Origin: Glossina fuscipes
Taxonomy: Eukaryota > Arthropoda > Insecta > Diptera > Glossinidae
NCBI RefSeq assembly: GCF_014805625.2
Contig: NW_023998414.1
Location: 21,711,447-21,775,446 of the forward strand
Length of the DNA stretch: 64,000 nt
Reading direction: 5' to 3'
Positions 12,237 to 23,926 of this stretch are shown piece by piece; within the stretch, counting starts at the first letter, position 1, and each line of letters begins with the position of its first letter. The notes beneath the pieces were generated by a model. It was not told where the DNA came from, did no database searches, and saw nothing but the letters and a program-made list of their open reading frames with translations. The position numbers were made by a program, and so were the translations under genes.

Positions 12237-12560
12237 TCATATGTACTTAGGAGGACGTTTTAAGGGAAGTGAAAGCAGCGCGGATGCTTCGCTGGAAGCA
12301 TCGCGTGAGTCCTGGCTGTTGAGTGCGGCACCTCGGGGAGTAGTCGTGGTGGCTGTGTTTACTCCCAAAGAGATGCAGATAGGTCTTGCCTTGTGGTGAG
12401 GACAGGGTTTGGATGGTACCCACACTTTCATACCCGGTATTCCAATCTTGGCATACGTCGTCTCACTCGTGGGATTATCTTGCAAGCTAGGGAGCGTTGG
12501 TAATCGTGAGTAACTTACCCGATGGGTTTCGTTACTTACTAAACTCAGCGAATCCATCAT
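12237..12560 (-). CDS. Unassigned 107-codon frame with coding-like composition
   Basis: The minus frame starts with ATG at 12560, directly after an in-frame TAA one codon upstream, and ends in TGA. The segment is far richer in GC than its surroundings, and its codons are balanced (many GCC, ATC, AAC, CTG, GAC), unlike the AAA/TTT-driven chance frames elsewhere. The protein is Ser/Thr/Pro-rich and hydrophilic, with YAKIGIPGMKVWVPSKPCPH in the middle and ASALLSLPLKRPPKYI at the end. No signal peptide, membrane segment or known domain is evident. Donor-like GTAAGT strings occur within the first 20 codons, so it might instead be part of a spliced gene. The plus strand is also partly open (12205-12399), as expected in GC-rich DNA. 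It could be a small gene, an exon, or a fragment of an unrecognised mobile element. Confidence 0.3.
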   Translation of the reverse strand: MMDSLSLVSNETHRVSYSRLPTLPSLQDNPTSETTYAKIGIPGMKVWVPSKPCPHHKARPICISLGVNTATTTTPRGAALNSQDSRDASSEASALLSLPLKRPPKYI

Positions 12561-13539
12561 AACTTATAAATAAACGATCGCAATGATATGATATTTTGAC
12601 GGATGTCGTTTCCTGAATGGCGTTTACTGTAGAGAATATAAATTTTTTTTTAGAAATGAACACTATGATGCAGTCCCGGAAATTATTGATCTGATACGTT
12701 AGTCGTAATTATATTGGCAGTAAGAAAACAGAGATTGTTTACAAATGCATTAAAAGGGGACAAATGGATATTCTGGCAATATTCGCCAATTGGCGGCCTT
12801 GATTGTTTAAGGACACACTTCTGTCACATGAATCGAATTCCATACTGCATCCACTCTTTATTGCAATATTTTGATTAACATATCTATAGTATGCTGTAAA
12901 CTCTTTTAAAACGAAAAAATGGATGGAAATTAATCCAAGTACTTACCACATTTCTGTGTAAAGAAGGCCATCGACAAGATCATCAAAAATCTTTCGAAAT
13001 GAAAAAAATAAGAAAAAATATGTTAATAACATATTTTATGAAAAAAATTTATTTATATTAGCCTGTAAAAGATACATACTTGTTTGTTTATACATATATA
13101 GTAATAACGATAATAACAATATATGTCAGAAAGTTGTAGACTATGTTTGGAACGAATCTTTGGCACCCACCACTTTATGTACGACTCAAGAAATTGTAAA
13201 GACTTCGATTCATATCAATATTACGGATCAGTATCGCCTGGGGACCAACAGAGAATCAAACTTCTCCTGATTCTGAATATGGTTGATACGAGGACAGTGA
13301 CATGAAATCTTCAAAAGAAAACGAATGGGAAAGAATGTTTGAACATAACCGAGCATTGTAACGATAGCTAGATTGCGGACTTATGGTAAAAATTGAGAAA
13401 AAATTATTATAATAGAGCATATAAAAACATTGTAATTGGACACAGCTAGCCCTTTACTCTACACCATTTTACTTAATGCAGTAATTCATATTACGACTTT
13501 TCAAAATAAGGTATTATATGGGACGTGGTGGGAAAAGTG
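12561..13539. other. AT-rich non-coding stretch, nothing recognised
   Basis: Only short frames (60 codons at 13123-13305). No repeat-family match found. Confidence 0.5.
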
Positions 13540-13700
13540 GTCCACACCGAAACATTCGAAATAGTGCTCCTCTCTGGGCCAAAACATGTCAATGTAGTAA
13601 ATTTCATCAAAATGCCTCAAAAATGACGACCTGTAGGTTGAATATATTTATATAAGGCGGCCAGACGGACAGATGGACAGACAAGTGGTGCAGAGTATGA
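13540..13700 (+). mobile_element. INE-1/DINE-like fragment
   Basis: It contains GCGGCCAGACGGACAGATGG near 13657, the GGACAG cluster typical of this family's core. It is preceded by CCAAAACATGTCAATG and AATTTCATCAAAATG segments that fit the diverged body. Orientation follows GGACAG on the plus strand. Both ends are missing. Confidence 0.45.
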
Positions 13701-13802
13701 AATCATGTTTATTATAAGACATATAAAAATTTACAAAAATGTTTTTCATGAAAACACGATTTTTCGAAACGATCCAGAGCGTATCACTCGCAATTTTCAA
13801 TC

Positions 13803-13805
<3 letters not shown>

Positions 13806-13841
<36 letters not shown>
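13806..13841. repeat. (CT)n microsatellite
   Basis: About 17 CT dinucleotides followed by CCATTTCAG. The combination mimics a 3' splice site, but the sequence after the AG shows no coding frame. GAGA repeats on the minus strand are the kind of site bound by GAGA factor in flies; binding here is inference. Confidence 0.9.
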
Positions 13842-13846
<5 letters not shown>

Positions 13847-16800
13847 CAGGGATGTCTCTTACAACATTATTATAAAAGGAAGTGATTCAAATGTTTCTGA
13901 TAAGATAATTTAAGCGACAAAAGGTTGCCTTTCGTTGCTCGAAAATTGGAGGTTTTATTTAAAGTATTCGCGAATCAAGCAAAGTCCAATACTTTTCAAA
14001 TCTCCTGCGAATTTGTGCTGGCTATAGACATAAATGGCATAAATAAATAAATAGTAGAATATTTAATAGAATAAATAAATGATTTTTTTGCTTTAAATGA
14101 AAATTCGCATAAGTGACACTGCTTGCGGCAGAGCCTTTTGATATACAAATGGCTCAGCGAGGAGCGCCTCCATGTTATTATTTTTTAATATTCTTGAAAA
14201 ATGGCCGTTTTTTTTTGTTAACCATTTAAATATATGCTTAATAACCTACCAAAGTTTGTTCCTGCTGAAGAAATATTTCAACTTTGTTTTTAGCGTCTGA
14301 TGGGGGATTCGCTCACTTCTATGCGATTGATGAGAAACATTAGTGATAGTGACTTTAAGTCCAGTGTTAAGCGTTATGCGACAGGTGCTTGAGATTCGTT
14401 TCAAAACGATTGCATCTTCCTTCCGCTATATTACGTTTAATTTGTGCTGTACGTGATGACACCAACAAGTACGCATTACTTGTTGCATATAGCTCCCTGA
14501 GCACTTGTTAGTTTTGTGCTTTTTTTTTTTCCAGTTTGTTAAATACATAACCCAAAGTGAATTATTATTGACTGTAACGATTTGTATCTTTATAACTCAT
14601 TGTCTGCCGGTCGCGTTATATCATTTTGCCATGAGAGCAGTATTTATGAGTTAATAAAGCGTTTTTTTAGTTCGGCTGTAATTTATTTCAGATGTTTTGG
14701 TAAATTTTACCTGAAACTCTTAAATCAATCAATATGTATTTATTTTACCAAGGCATCTCTGAACATGTTGAAACATTTTAATAAAATCCATTCTACTGAT
14801 TTATGAAGTCATTTTACATATAGTATTTATCATAGAGAGAAGCTGGATATGCATACATTGTTATGCAAAAGAGCAGGAGAAAGCAATGCAAACAAATACA
14901 CAAAGCTAAGTTCATGAATCTTAAAAGCACGTTAGGGAGAGAATTCGTTGTTTATGAACCCTTTCGATTAATTTGGCATGAATCCAATTTATTAGAAAGG
15001 CGCTTACTAAGAACATAATGGATAGCTAATGATATGCTAAACTGGTTAGAGAAGAATTATGCTGCCTAGGACGACGCTAAGCTAAATAGATTGATTCAAA
15101 GGGCTATGGGCTACCAAATTGATTAAAAAAATGCTGTGTTTGCAAGAGAGCTATATAAATTAGAAAAGTACTAGGTTGAACTTAAGGGACAAGCCAGACG
15201 GGGTAGGAGAAAGGGTTAGAAAAATTGTGAACCTGTTTTGTGGGGCTTCACTCACAAGGGAAAGGAAGAAGCTCCATAGTGAAGTACTAAATTGATTGGG
15301 AATCTTTCGAAAGAGGAAAAATCGGGCTGGTCTGGCAAATAGGGATAAGTAGAAGTAGATTTTAAGCTTCTAAGAAGAGGTCAAGCCTGTTTGCAAAAAA
15401 TGTAGACAAAGAAAGCGCGCTGTTGGCCAGTTTATGAAGATACGTAACGGTAGGTAGTTAGTAAAATCAATTGAATTTAGGAAGCGTTTGCTTATAGTGA
15501 GCCTTTTAATGAAATATTTACAAAGTGCTTTTATCTTTAAACTAACAATTTTACTTAAAATTTTGACTACAAAAGATTCTACTTTTATCTTTGAACACAA
15601 TCTTCTTAGCTTAAAACTTTTACTAGCAACTGTTCTCGTGACTTTTATCCCATGGTTGCTTATAACTTATCTGAAATGTTATAAAGAGATGAACACAGTA
15701 ACCTGTAGACACGTTTTATTAAAATTTAATCCGTTTTGAGTTGATGTTAAGGCTAAGCAAGTCCAGCTTTTGTAAACAGCGATTTATTATATGAGGTGCG
15801 CAAAAAAACGTAAAAAAAAAAAAACAAAAAATTGCTTATATCTCCATTGACGATGAAGACGTTATACGCTGTCGCTTACAACAGACTCGCTCATGTAATG
15901 ATGCCATTTATTTCGTGTCATAAGAATTTATGATTTCAGAGGAATTGCTTATAATAAATACTTGTAGAGTAAACAAATTGTTAAGAATTTTTTGTATTGT
16001 ACGTATGAATGTAGAAATTCTTAATTATATAGAAATATTAATCAGAATTTATTGAAATAAATTTGTTCAGAAAATATAAGCGAATAAAGGATTGAAGAAG
16101 CCGCAAATTAGCATTCTACGATAAACTCATCGTAAGTCGAATCTTATGTATCCATAATCAATTGGAACTAAGCATGCGCCTTACTTATCGCACTATCGCA
16201 CCTGCGCAATATGACTCCAATAAATTTTCAAATTGGATTTTCCGTCTGGAACGTCTACGCTCTACGTCTTAAAGATGAACTAAGTTTACTGGCATATAAA
16301 AATTTTTCACAGGTTCAAGGTCTTGAATAGCAGCATAGTTTTTTTAATATTGTTATGAAATTCGCTTTTGCTACGATACAGTCCGCATCACTAGATCGTA
16401 AATATTTTGATCAAGAGAAATGCACTTCAAAGTGCTTTTATTTTACTACTTTGTCTTTCACAACAGTAGAAATATTTATTTACAATTTATTTTGGCCGTA
16501 CTCTCAACTTCTACGTTCTTGTCAGACTAATTCTACTTTTTACAAATATTTTAAGTTTTTCCGCTAATCGTTTTCATCGGCCTGCAGCTTCATTAGGCGC
16601 CTGCGAATGCTCATTTGGTTTAGGGAATTTTTTATTACGAAAATTACATAGCTGATGTTAACTGAATTTGGGATTTTCGTAATAATATTTTGCCATTTTA
16701 AGAAGAAGCGAGTCTTTCACGGATTTTAGTAACAAAGTTGATCCAAACAGAGCTTTAATAATTTGCGTAAAACCACTTAAAAAAGTCCATGTCACATTCC

Positions 16801-17154
16801 TTGGATGACAAAAATCCACTTAATCGACTTTAATCACTTTAAATTCTTCAAAGTTTGAAAACTAAGCCTCCGACATCAAACTATTCTACGGTCTGTTGCG
16901 GAAGTAACAAAATTTTGACTGAATATCGTTTTTCTTTGAATCTATCGATTAAAAATTCCTGGGACTAACACATATACATTGTGTTTAACAAAAAATCCAT
17001 ATTATTAATAGAAAGCGATAACCCTCAAGCGACCCATGTCAAAATGTCATGAGTTTTTTGTTTTTGTTTCTTTACGAGTTAGTCGAGTTTTAGTGCCATT
17101 ATTTCCGCTGTTCTCAAAATAGTGAAACAATTCGAGTTTCCAGTACTGATAAAA
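13842..17154. other. AT-rich non-coding stretch with one perfect inverted repeat
   Basis: Frames of up to 83 codons are AT-driven. About 14920-15340 is purine-rich on the plus strand without a readable frame. A run of A with little interruption lies at about 15812-15830. The 13-bp inverted repeat at 16632-16685 is listed separately. Confidence 0.5.
16632..16685. repeat. 13-bp perfect inverted repeat
   Basis: TTATTACGAAAAT at 16632-16644 is the exact reverse complement of ATTTTCGTAATAA at 16673-16685, with 28 bases between. It could fold into a hairpin. It may be the remnant tip of a miniature inverted-repeat element, but no target duplication is seen. Confidence 0.6.
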
Positions 17155-17340
17155 TATTGCTTTTAGGTGGAAACATATGCCGTTCATATCGAACGTAGGC
17201 TTGAAAAATGTTACGGAAAGTCCCCTTCGCGGAAAGTATTTGCCAGCAATTTACTGACTTTAAAGGGGATTTTATGAAGAACGATACGAGCTGAATGGAT
17301 TGGACGCCCAAAACAGGTGGTTACACCACAAAATGTGCGA
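17155..17340 (+). pseudogene. Possible mariner-type transposase N-terminal relic
   Basis: Reading plus with one frameshift near 17255 gives YAVHIERRLEKCYGKSPSRK, then DFKGDFMKNDTS, a stop, and MDWTPKTGG. In mariner-type transposases the helix-turn-helix region often reads YGxSAPSxxTVxRWFxDFKRG, then an acidic run and GRPKT. The order YGKS-PS, DFK-G, ND, PKT fits. The match needs a frameshift and a stop and is weak in identity, so chance is a real alternative. Confidence 0.3.
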
Positions 17341-19606
17341 TTTGTCCCTTAATATAATAGAAGAAACGATACCTTAATGCTTTTGATTGCGGTCCTCCCG
17401 ATACTCTTTGGCTATCATTTCATATAACACTTAGTTTTACTCTTTCTAAATTATTTCTATCGTAAATAGGTTTATTTAAAATAACTCCTGGACTCCCTAA
17501 ACTGTCAAAAAGATGGTCTATATGCTGAATATTATTCCCCGTAAGCGTCCATTACTGCGGACTGTTTCGAAGACATTCATTTATCGTTTACTAATGCCAA
17601 GGTGTTATTTTCATTGATTTTTGTCGCAATATATATTAAAATATTTTACTTACAATAACTCTTTCTTTCATAAGGCGTTTTATGAGGTGTAGTCGCAAAA
17701 GTACCTGATCGTATCTACTTCCAATAGCATTTGTACTTAAGTCAAAAAAAATTACAGAGTACTAGTAACCATGAGAATGAAGTTAATATACAGATATGAC
17801 ACGATATGATAAATAGAGAGACTTAATTCAATTCAAAAAATGATCCTTAATCGATTGATACAGCAGAAGTTGGTCTTATTTCAGCTCGCGGGAGTGTTTC
17901 ATGTAATCACAAAAACTTAATATGTATCTACCACAAATGATGTAGGGTGTAATTATCTTTTAAATAATATACCTTTAAAGTCACTATTGGTATATATAAA
18001 TGAAGGGGAATTACATTCCAAAGACATGTCAATACAAAATAGTTGGAGAAAGAAAAAAAAATTAAAGAAATTAATTCAATTAAAACATAATGTTCTCTCC
18101 CATGAGCGTTTCACGCCATTGAAAAGGTAACGACGAAATTAGTATCTTCTCGACCTCCAAGTGTCGCGTATGAATATATTACACTAATTTTTAATACCTT
18201 AATGATGATGATGATTCTGGAAAATTTGTCATTAAATGACTTTAACACAAATGCTAACAAGCGGTAAATGAATCATGGCTTTTAAATGAATTATTGAGAT
18301 AATTATCAAAAAAAAAAAAAAAAAAAATCGTGATCCATTCATTCATATTAGACTGCAATTGTTTCCTTAAAATGCAAAATAAAAATTCAATGTCATGGGA
18401 GGGAAATAAATATTGCAGCGATTTCTTAGTAAAAATTTATGAACTCTTAAAACGCTTCTCTCTTTACAATATTATAATGCGATAATACTAAGGCACATAT
18501 AGAGAATTATCGAATATATATTTTTGTTGTTGTTTTTTTGTTATCTTTGTTGGTGTTATACAAGTATTTAATGGAATAATTATGTTAAATTATTTTAATT
18601 ATCTCATTGCGGCGGTGATGTGCTTAACATTCAGTTTCAATTGGTAAACACTGCAGCCAATACTGAAACATACTAAATATGGGTTTGGCTTTGGAAAATG
18701 CATTTCAACATATATGTATATATATATATATATCTATATGCATGCATGTATGTATATATGTGTGTATATGTGTATATATGTTTGCATGCAGTGGACTTTT
18801 TTTTTTATATATATTGTTGTATAGTTGTTGAATGACACCATCTGTGATGCAGTTAACCTTTTTTTAGATCATGAATAATACACTAAACAAAAAAAAAATG
18901 CTTTTTTTTTTTTTTTTTTTATACACAACTTTAGTTTCGCATGTCATATATAACTGCTGCACATGCAAACCAACAATTTCGTTGCACCGATCTGTTGAAG
19001 TTGAAATATTTATAGAACAGTAAACGTTTTCATAGCTTAGCAATTCTGTAACATATCGTTTTATAAGCACTGCCGTACGATTACTGAGCCATGTGCCTGC
19101 TGATTTCACATTTTAATTATTACAAATCATAGATTCGTTTTTCTTTATAGGCACAACGACTATGTTTAAATATGTAGTTTCATATTCTATTTATTTTATT
19201 TACTGTCTGTAGATATGTAAGTGATTTGATTGACTTTTCCGTTGCGATAATAATCACTTTTCCACCGCAAAGTCAAGACCATAAAATGTTAGTTTAAATG
19301 GTAAGCACTTAAATCTTGAAATCTCGAAATAATGTATTAATGCAGTTTTAGATAATTACACATGACATGTAATTAAGAATTTAAATTAAAGATATCTAAA
19401 AATTCGAAAACACTTCTGTTTAGATTTGATATTTAGATGACAAATAACTTGCATTTGTGAGATATAAATTGGAAAAAGTCATTTAAATGATAATATATAG
19501 TGCATCGAAAGTAAGATATAAAAGTGAAATAAAAAAATGAATGAAACGGATCGTATTAATTATATGTCGATGTTTTCAGAACTTGAGATAAGTTTGCTTT
19601 TTTATT

Positions 19607-19611
<5 letters not shown>
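17341..19611. other. AT-rich non-coding stretch with microsatellites
   Basis: It holds an A run at about 18308-18327, compound AT/ATGT repeats at about 18712-18783, and T runs at about 18798-18808 and 18902-18920. No gene or repeat-family copy recognised. Confidence 0.55.

Positions 19612-19662
<51 letters not shown>
19612..19662. repeat. (CT)n microsatellite
   Basis: About 19 CT units, a TTT interruption, then a further five. It is the second of three CT arrays in the window, all with CT on the plus strand. Confidence 0.9.
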
Positions 19663-19684
19663 ATGAATCTTGATTTTTTTCACA

Positions 19685-19888
19685 GACCGCTGCGACCTGT
19701 TGCCTCGTCTTGTTGAAATCCTTTATCAGGGATGTCCAATTGCTCCAATTTATCCCAAAAAAGGATTACGGAGAGGTTTCGGTCTGGCCTCGTTCATTGA
19801 GATATATATGTTTGCGAAACTGTCATGAAGATATGTGTACCTAAAGTAGGCTTCACCACTATAAATGATTATGAGATAAAGATCATGC
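19685..19888 (-). pseudogene. mariner/Tc1-like transposase relic with internal deletion
   Basis: The minus strand reads LYLIIIYSGEAYF near 19884-19843, then NEARPKPLRNPF, stops, and ISTRRGNRSQR near 19720-19687. In a large insect transposase group the first catalytic block is IIFSDEAHFHL, then GYVNKQNxRxW, then ENP...KPLHP, and much later ISRRGDINWPPRS. The order of recognisable blocks is right, but the first catalytic Asp is Gly here, and the segment between the KPL and ISRRG blocks (normally over 100 residues) is nearly absent. So this is an inactive, internally deleted copy. Upstream and downstream parts and terminal repeats were not identified. Confidence 0.5.
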
Positions 19889-22195
19889 GTTCTCTCAATT
19901 TGTATAAATGTGTTTTTTAGAGTATCGTCTCAAAGTTCATTACGATACGCATCTTCACACGCAGTTAGTTCCTCATCTTCATGCACTCTAATTCTCTAGA
20001 GATGCCATTGGGAAGAGTTCTACTAGTTGTAGCGTGCAATCTTTTCTCAACATATTTTCTGTATATTTACTTTAATTAGCTCTGAGTTTCATTTATGGTA
20101 TTACTGTAATTTTTAAAAGACTGCGTAATACTGAAACAAAGTTAAACGACATCTTGCTGTCCTTTTAAATGTTCTAAAGCAAAGGTATACGCTTGTTTAA
20201 AAGTTAATTTAACTGTTTTCAGTTTGTTTACCAAAATGTCTTAAGCAAGCGTTCAATGGTGTGACGGAAATCTTCAAAAGGGGTCCCATAACTCTTTTGC
20301 ATGACTCTTGTTAATACATTAATTTATTATAATTGTATGTCATATATGTTAAATTATGAATATACATTTATTTAACAGTGTTGATAGAGAAACACAAAAA
20401 ATTGATTCAAAAACAATGAATGATTACTGGAATTAATTCCTTTTCCTCTATATATTTATTTATTTAACTTCATTTTTCAAAGATTAGGCAGTGAACTTTG
20501 ATGATCAACGCCTGCTGGTAGCATTGAAATATACTGTTAATGTGTGTCGTTAACATAACGTTAATAGAAAAAGCTACTGCTAAATTTGGCGCTCGTTATT
20601 TGTCATACTCAAGGAAATTTCTTACAATAACCTAAAGTGGGGGGATGATGGGATTTAAGATTTCATACATATAATCATTGATGTTATTATGCTTCGAGGT
20701 TTATAAACTACACTCAAAGAGACCAGTTTGTTGCAATGCATTACGACGATTGCTAGGGAATGTAATCAACCGATCCGTGAAACTGTCTCGAATGCTGTAA
20801 TTGGAATTTATCCGATTATCGCTTCGGTTTTTTCAGAGACATTACGAAATGGCTCGATCGAAACTCTGGGATTGTATCAACATATGAGAGATTCTTTCTT
20901 CAAAGAAAAAAAATCGGTTGTCCCAAAATTGGGAGAAAACTGTTACGCTCGTAGAATTTTGATTAACCCATACTTTCCCAGAGTTATGAACTGAGCTGAT
21001 TGCAAAAAAAAAAAAAAATAAAAAAAAAGAAGAAAAATAACAATTTTAATATGGGAATTAATTCAAGCAAACAAAAAAACAATCTTTATTTTAAAGACGC
21101 AGTTTAAATAACTTTACCTATTAAATTAACTGATTAAAAAAAAAAATTTATCTCTCCATGTGGTTGCGTGTTTGTGTTTCTGTCCATTTGTGTGTACGGA
21201 ACAGAAACTATAATGGCATAATATTGTGAAGTTTTTAGTAATACCATCCACACGTGTATTAAACGAAAGAATTGTTTAATAATAAACCTTAATAAAAAAT
21301 AAAAATAATAAAAAAATACAAAAAGTTTACCTAAATTCTTTATAATTTAAAAATAAAATGAAAATTAATTCTATTCAGTATTTTTAGAAAGTATCACCAG
21401 CCTCAATAATTCATAAAGACGCCATTGGTCATAATTCATGTTAACATAGGTATAACAAAGTCAAAAGCCCTCACTGATAATAATTTCTAAAATATCATGA
21501 AATATTTATAAATTATAGCTCTCTAGTGAGTCATAGCATGAAAATATATTTACTTATGCAGGCAGCTAATTTAAATAACGGTAAATAAGTTCTTAAACGT
21601 AATCATTCTTAAACATCGTGCATATCTGAGAGATATTCTCGTCGAACTGTGTGTTCAAGTCGTAACAACATTTCGAAATAGTTGAGTATGAATGTCTATA
21701 CTAGAGATACGTACTGCAATAATTTAAAAGGAAACATCACCACAGTACTATAGTAGGCTCACAGCTCACGTTATAGCCAATACTATACGCGATCATGCCA
21801 CAGTTGTTCGTGTTAAGACTTTTCAAAGCAAGATTTTCTATGGGAAACGGTCGAAAATGTCTTTCGATCTGAATTCAAAACACGTCCGTGCATCAGATTT
21901 CATGGAAATATTTTTAAAATTTCGACCTGTGCAGACGGAGAAACAAATAACTTTGAGTCGCTCGATATAATAAAAGGCGGGTCCATGTCAAGACTTAAAT
22001 AAACAATAAATTAATATATCCATGTACCACAAATGGTAGCTTATAACAAAAGAAAAAAAAAAAAAAAGAAAAAAAATTAATAAATTCTAACTCATAGCGA
22101 TCAATGAAAAAGTGAGAATAAAAGGAAAATTTAATAATAATATTAGATATTAACTTGCATTAATTTTAACTAAAAATGTTTAGGGTGACAAAGAT
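19889..22195. other. AT-rich non-coding stretch
   Basis: The plus frame 20728-20994 (88 codons) is only moderately AT-driven but has no motif I know. An A-rich tract lies at about 21004-21040. A segment at 21740-21980 with TTTCATGGAAATATTT, TTTCGACCTG and GCAGACGG may be a heavily diverged piece of the INE-1-like family. Confidence 0.45.
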
Positions 22196-22452
22196 TATTG
22201 TTTATTATTGATTCATATTCAAAGACTTGTAGAGATTGTTGGCGTGTTCTTTGAAATGTTTGGCGCGATATCTCAATTTTCGCTAACGGGTTAATGTTCG
22301 CCATAGATGCTACTTACACGGACATACGGACAGGCTTAAATCAACACAGAATTTGGTGCTGATCAAGAACATGGATCAACGAAGCTTCCTTCCGGCCCTT
22401 GCAAACGATTTGACACAACGAATGTATCCTCATGCCTCGGGGATGGGTACAA
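22196..22452 (+). mobile_element. INE-1/DINE-like element, 3' part
   Basis: It contains ACGGACATACGGACAGG near 22314, AATTTGGTGCTGATCAAG near 22351, GAAGCTTCCTTCCGGCCCTT near 22380, CACAACGAATGTATCC near 22415, and a GGGATGGGTACAA terminus. This runs in the same order as the INE-1 end I recall (GATCAAGAAT, CGCTTCCTTCTGCC, CAACGAATCTAGTATACCC, GGGTATAA). It is the clearest INE-1-like end in the window. Confidence 0.7.
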
Positions 22453-23894
22453 AAAGGCGCACAAGACATTAGCTACATTTTTTTGCATCTCTCCAATTTT
22501 ACAAGAACGGAACTATTGCTCAAACAGGGCCTGTATGTTGGATTCAGACAAATAGTATTCGAAAGAAGTATAAATATGTTTAATGAATTCAGAACATCAT
22601 GTAGCTCAGGCAGGGATGTGTCTAACGTTCCCTACAGGGACTTTGTAATACATGACAATTTGAAAAACTATTCTCTCATGGATTTTGATATATTTTGGCA
22701 TTGCTTGATAGCATGTAACTCACAATAGACCACATCCATCTATTGCAGTGAATGCAATGTAAGTTCAAATTGCAGTGCAACAGAGTGTACTCTCGTAGCT
22801 ACATTGAGTGCTGAGCCGGTAATGCTATAACGCTTCTTTCTATGTTACACGTATTCGCGACATGTGTATTGAGTGACTGCTCATATTAACAACACAGCCT
22901 GAAATTCAGTTTTTTCCCTCCGTCTTTAAGATAATGGCTCTCACTGTACCGTTTCTCGTTGCAAGTGATCCTTACTTGGCATTAATTTCAATAATCCTTA
23001 ACGCGTATCAACTCAAATATTTGCAATTACAAAACTCAAAAATTATCCTGCGCGTATATACATACTCCTTGTCAAAAGAACCTATAGTTAGGCATAAAAT
23101 CTAAAGATCATATCATATGCTATTCAGTACTAGTGAGTATACAAAGCACTAGAATACGCCACGGGGAAGAAGAATCAATTGATTTTATCATTATTGGTAT
23201 TCTTAATGATATCTTGGGCATTGATTTTATTCGGAAGCAAAAACTTTAAAAAAATATTCCTCATTTTAGTTCGTCTCAGGCATAGCAGGCGTTTGAAGGT
23301 CGAAGTTTTGATCTGTTAAAACTGTTTAAGAAGACCCACCAGTGTAGGCCAGTTACGTGTGTATCGTAAAAACCATAATTGAATTAATTTGTTTTCATTT
23401 TAATCGGAAGTGTGTAACCGTATGTGTGCTTATGACGGTTTTTAGTGGTTTTAATATATTTGCATATTTTCTTCGTTTTCGTTTTATTTTTAAAGAACTT
23501 CCGCCTTTTGCTTCATTAAAGATAACCATATAGTTAACAACAGAACAGAACCAATAATCAACACGTTTAACTTCCCTTTCGGTGCAAAACTGTCAACGAT
23601 TTCAGTCAATGAGTTTATTATTAAATCGTATATTGTCTGCGACTGGTAGCATGTTTTAGACTGTTTTCGTTTTTTTTTTTTTTTTTTTGCTTAACTCTTT
23701 ACGCAGCAGTAAATGAAAATTGTGTCACTTATATCAATACAAGCAGCTATAGATACAAACTTTTGCATGAAATGTTGGCACAAGAACATATGTATTGGGT
23801 TTAAGCATAAATTTATAGCAATTCGTTTATCGCGTACCATATTAATCGTCATATTTATTTGTTGCTTATGTTGTTTTCATTGTTGCTGCTGTTG

Positions 23895-23926
<32 letters not shown>

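Noticed and set aside
13842..13900. 3' splice site after the CT array (CCATTTCAG)
   Set aside because: No coding frame or GC rise follows. The pyrimidine tract is a microsatellite.
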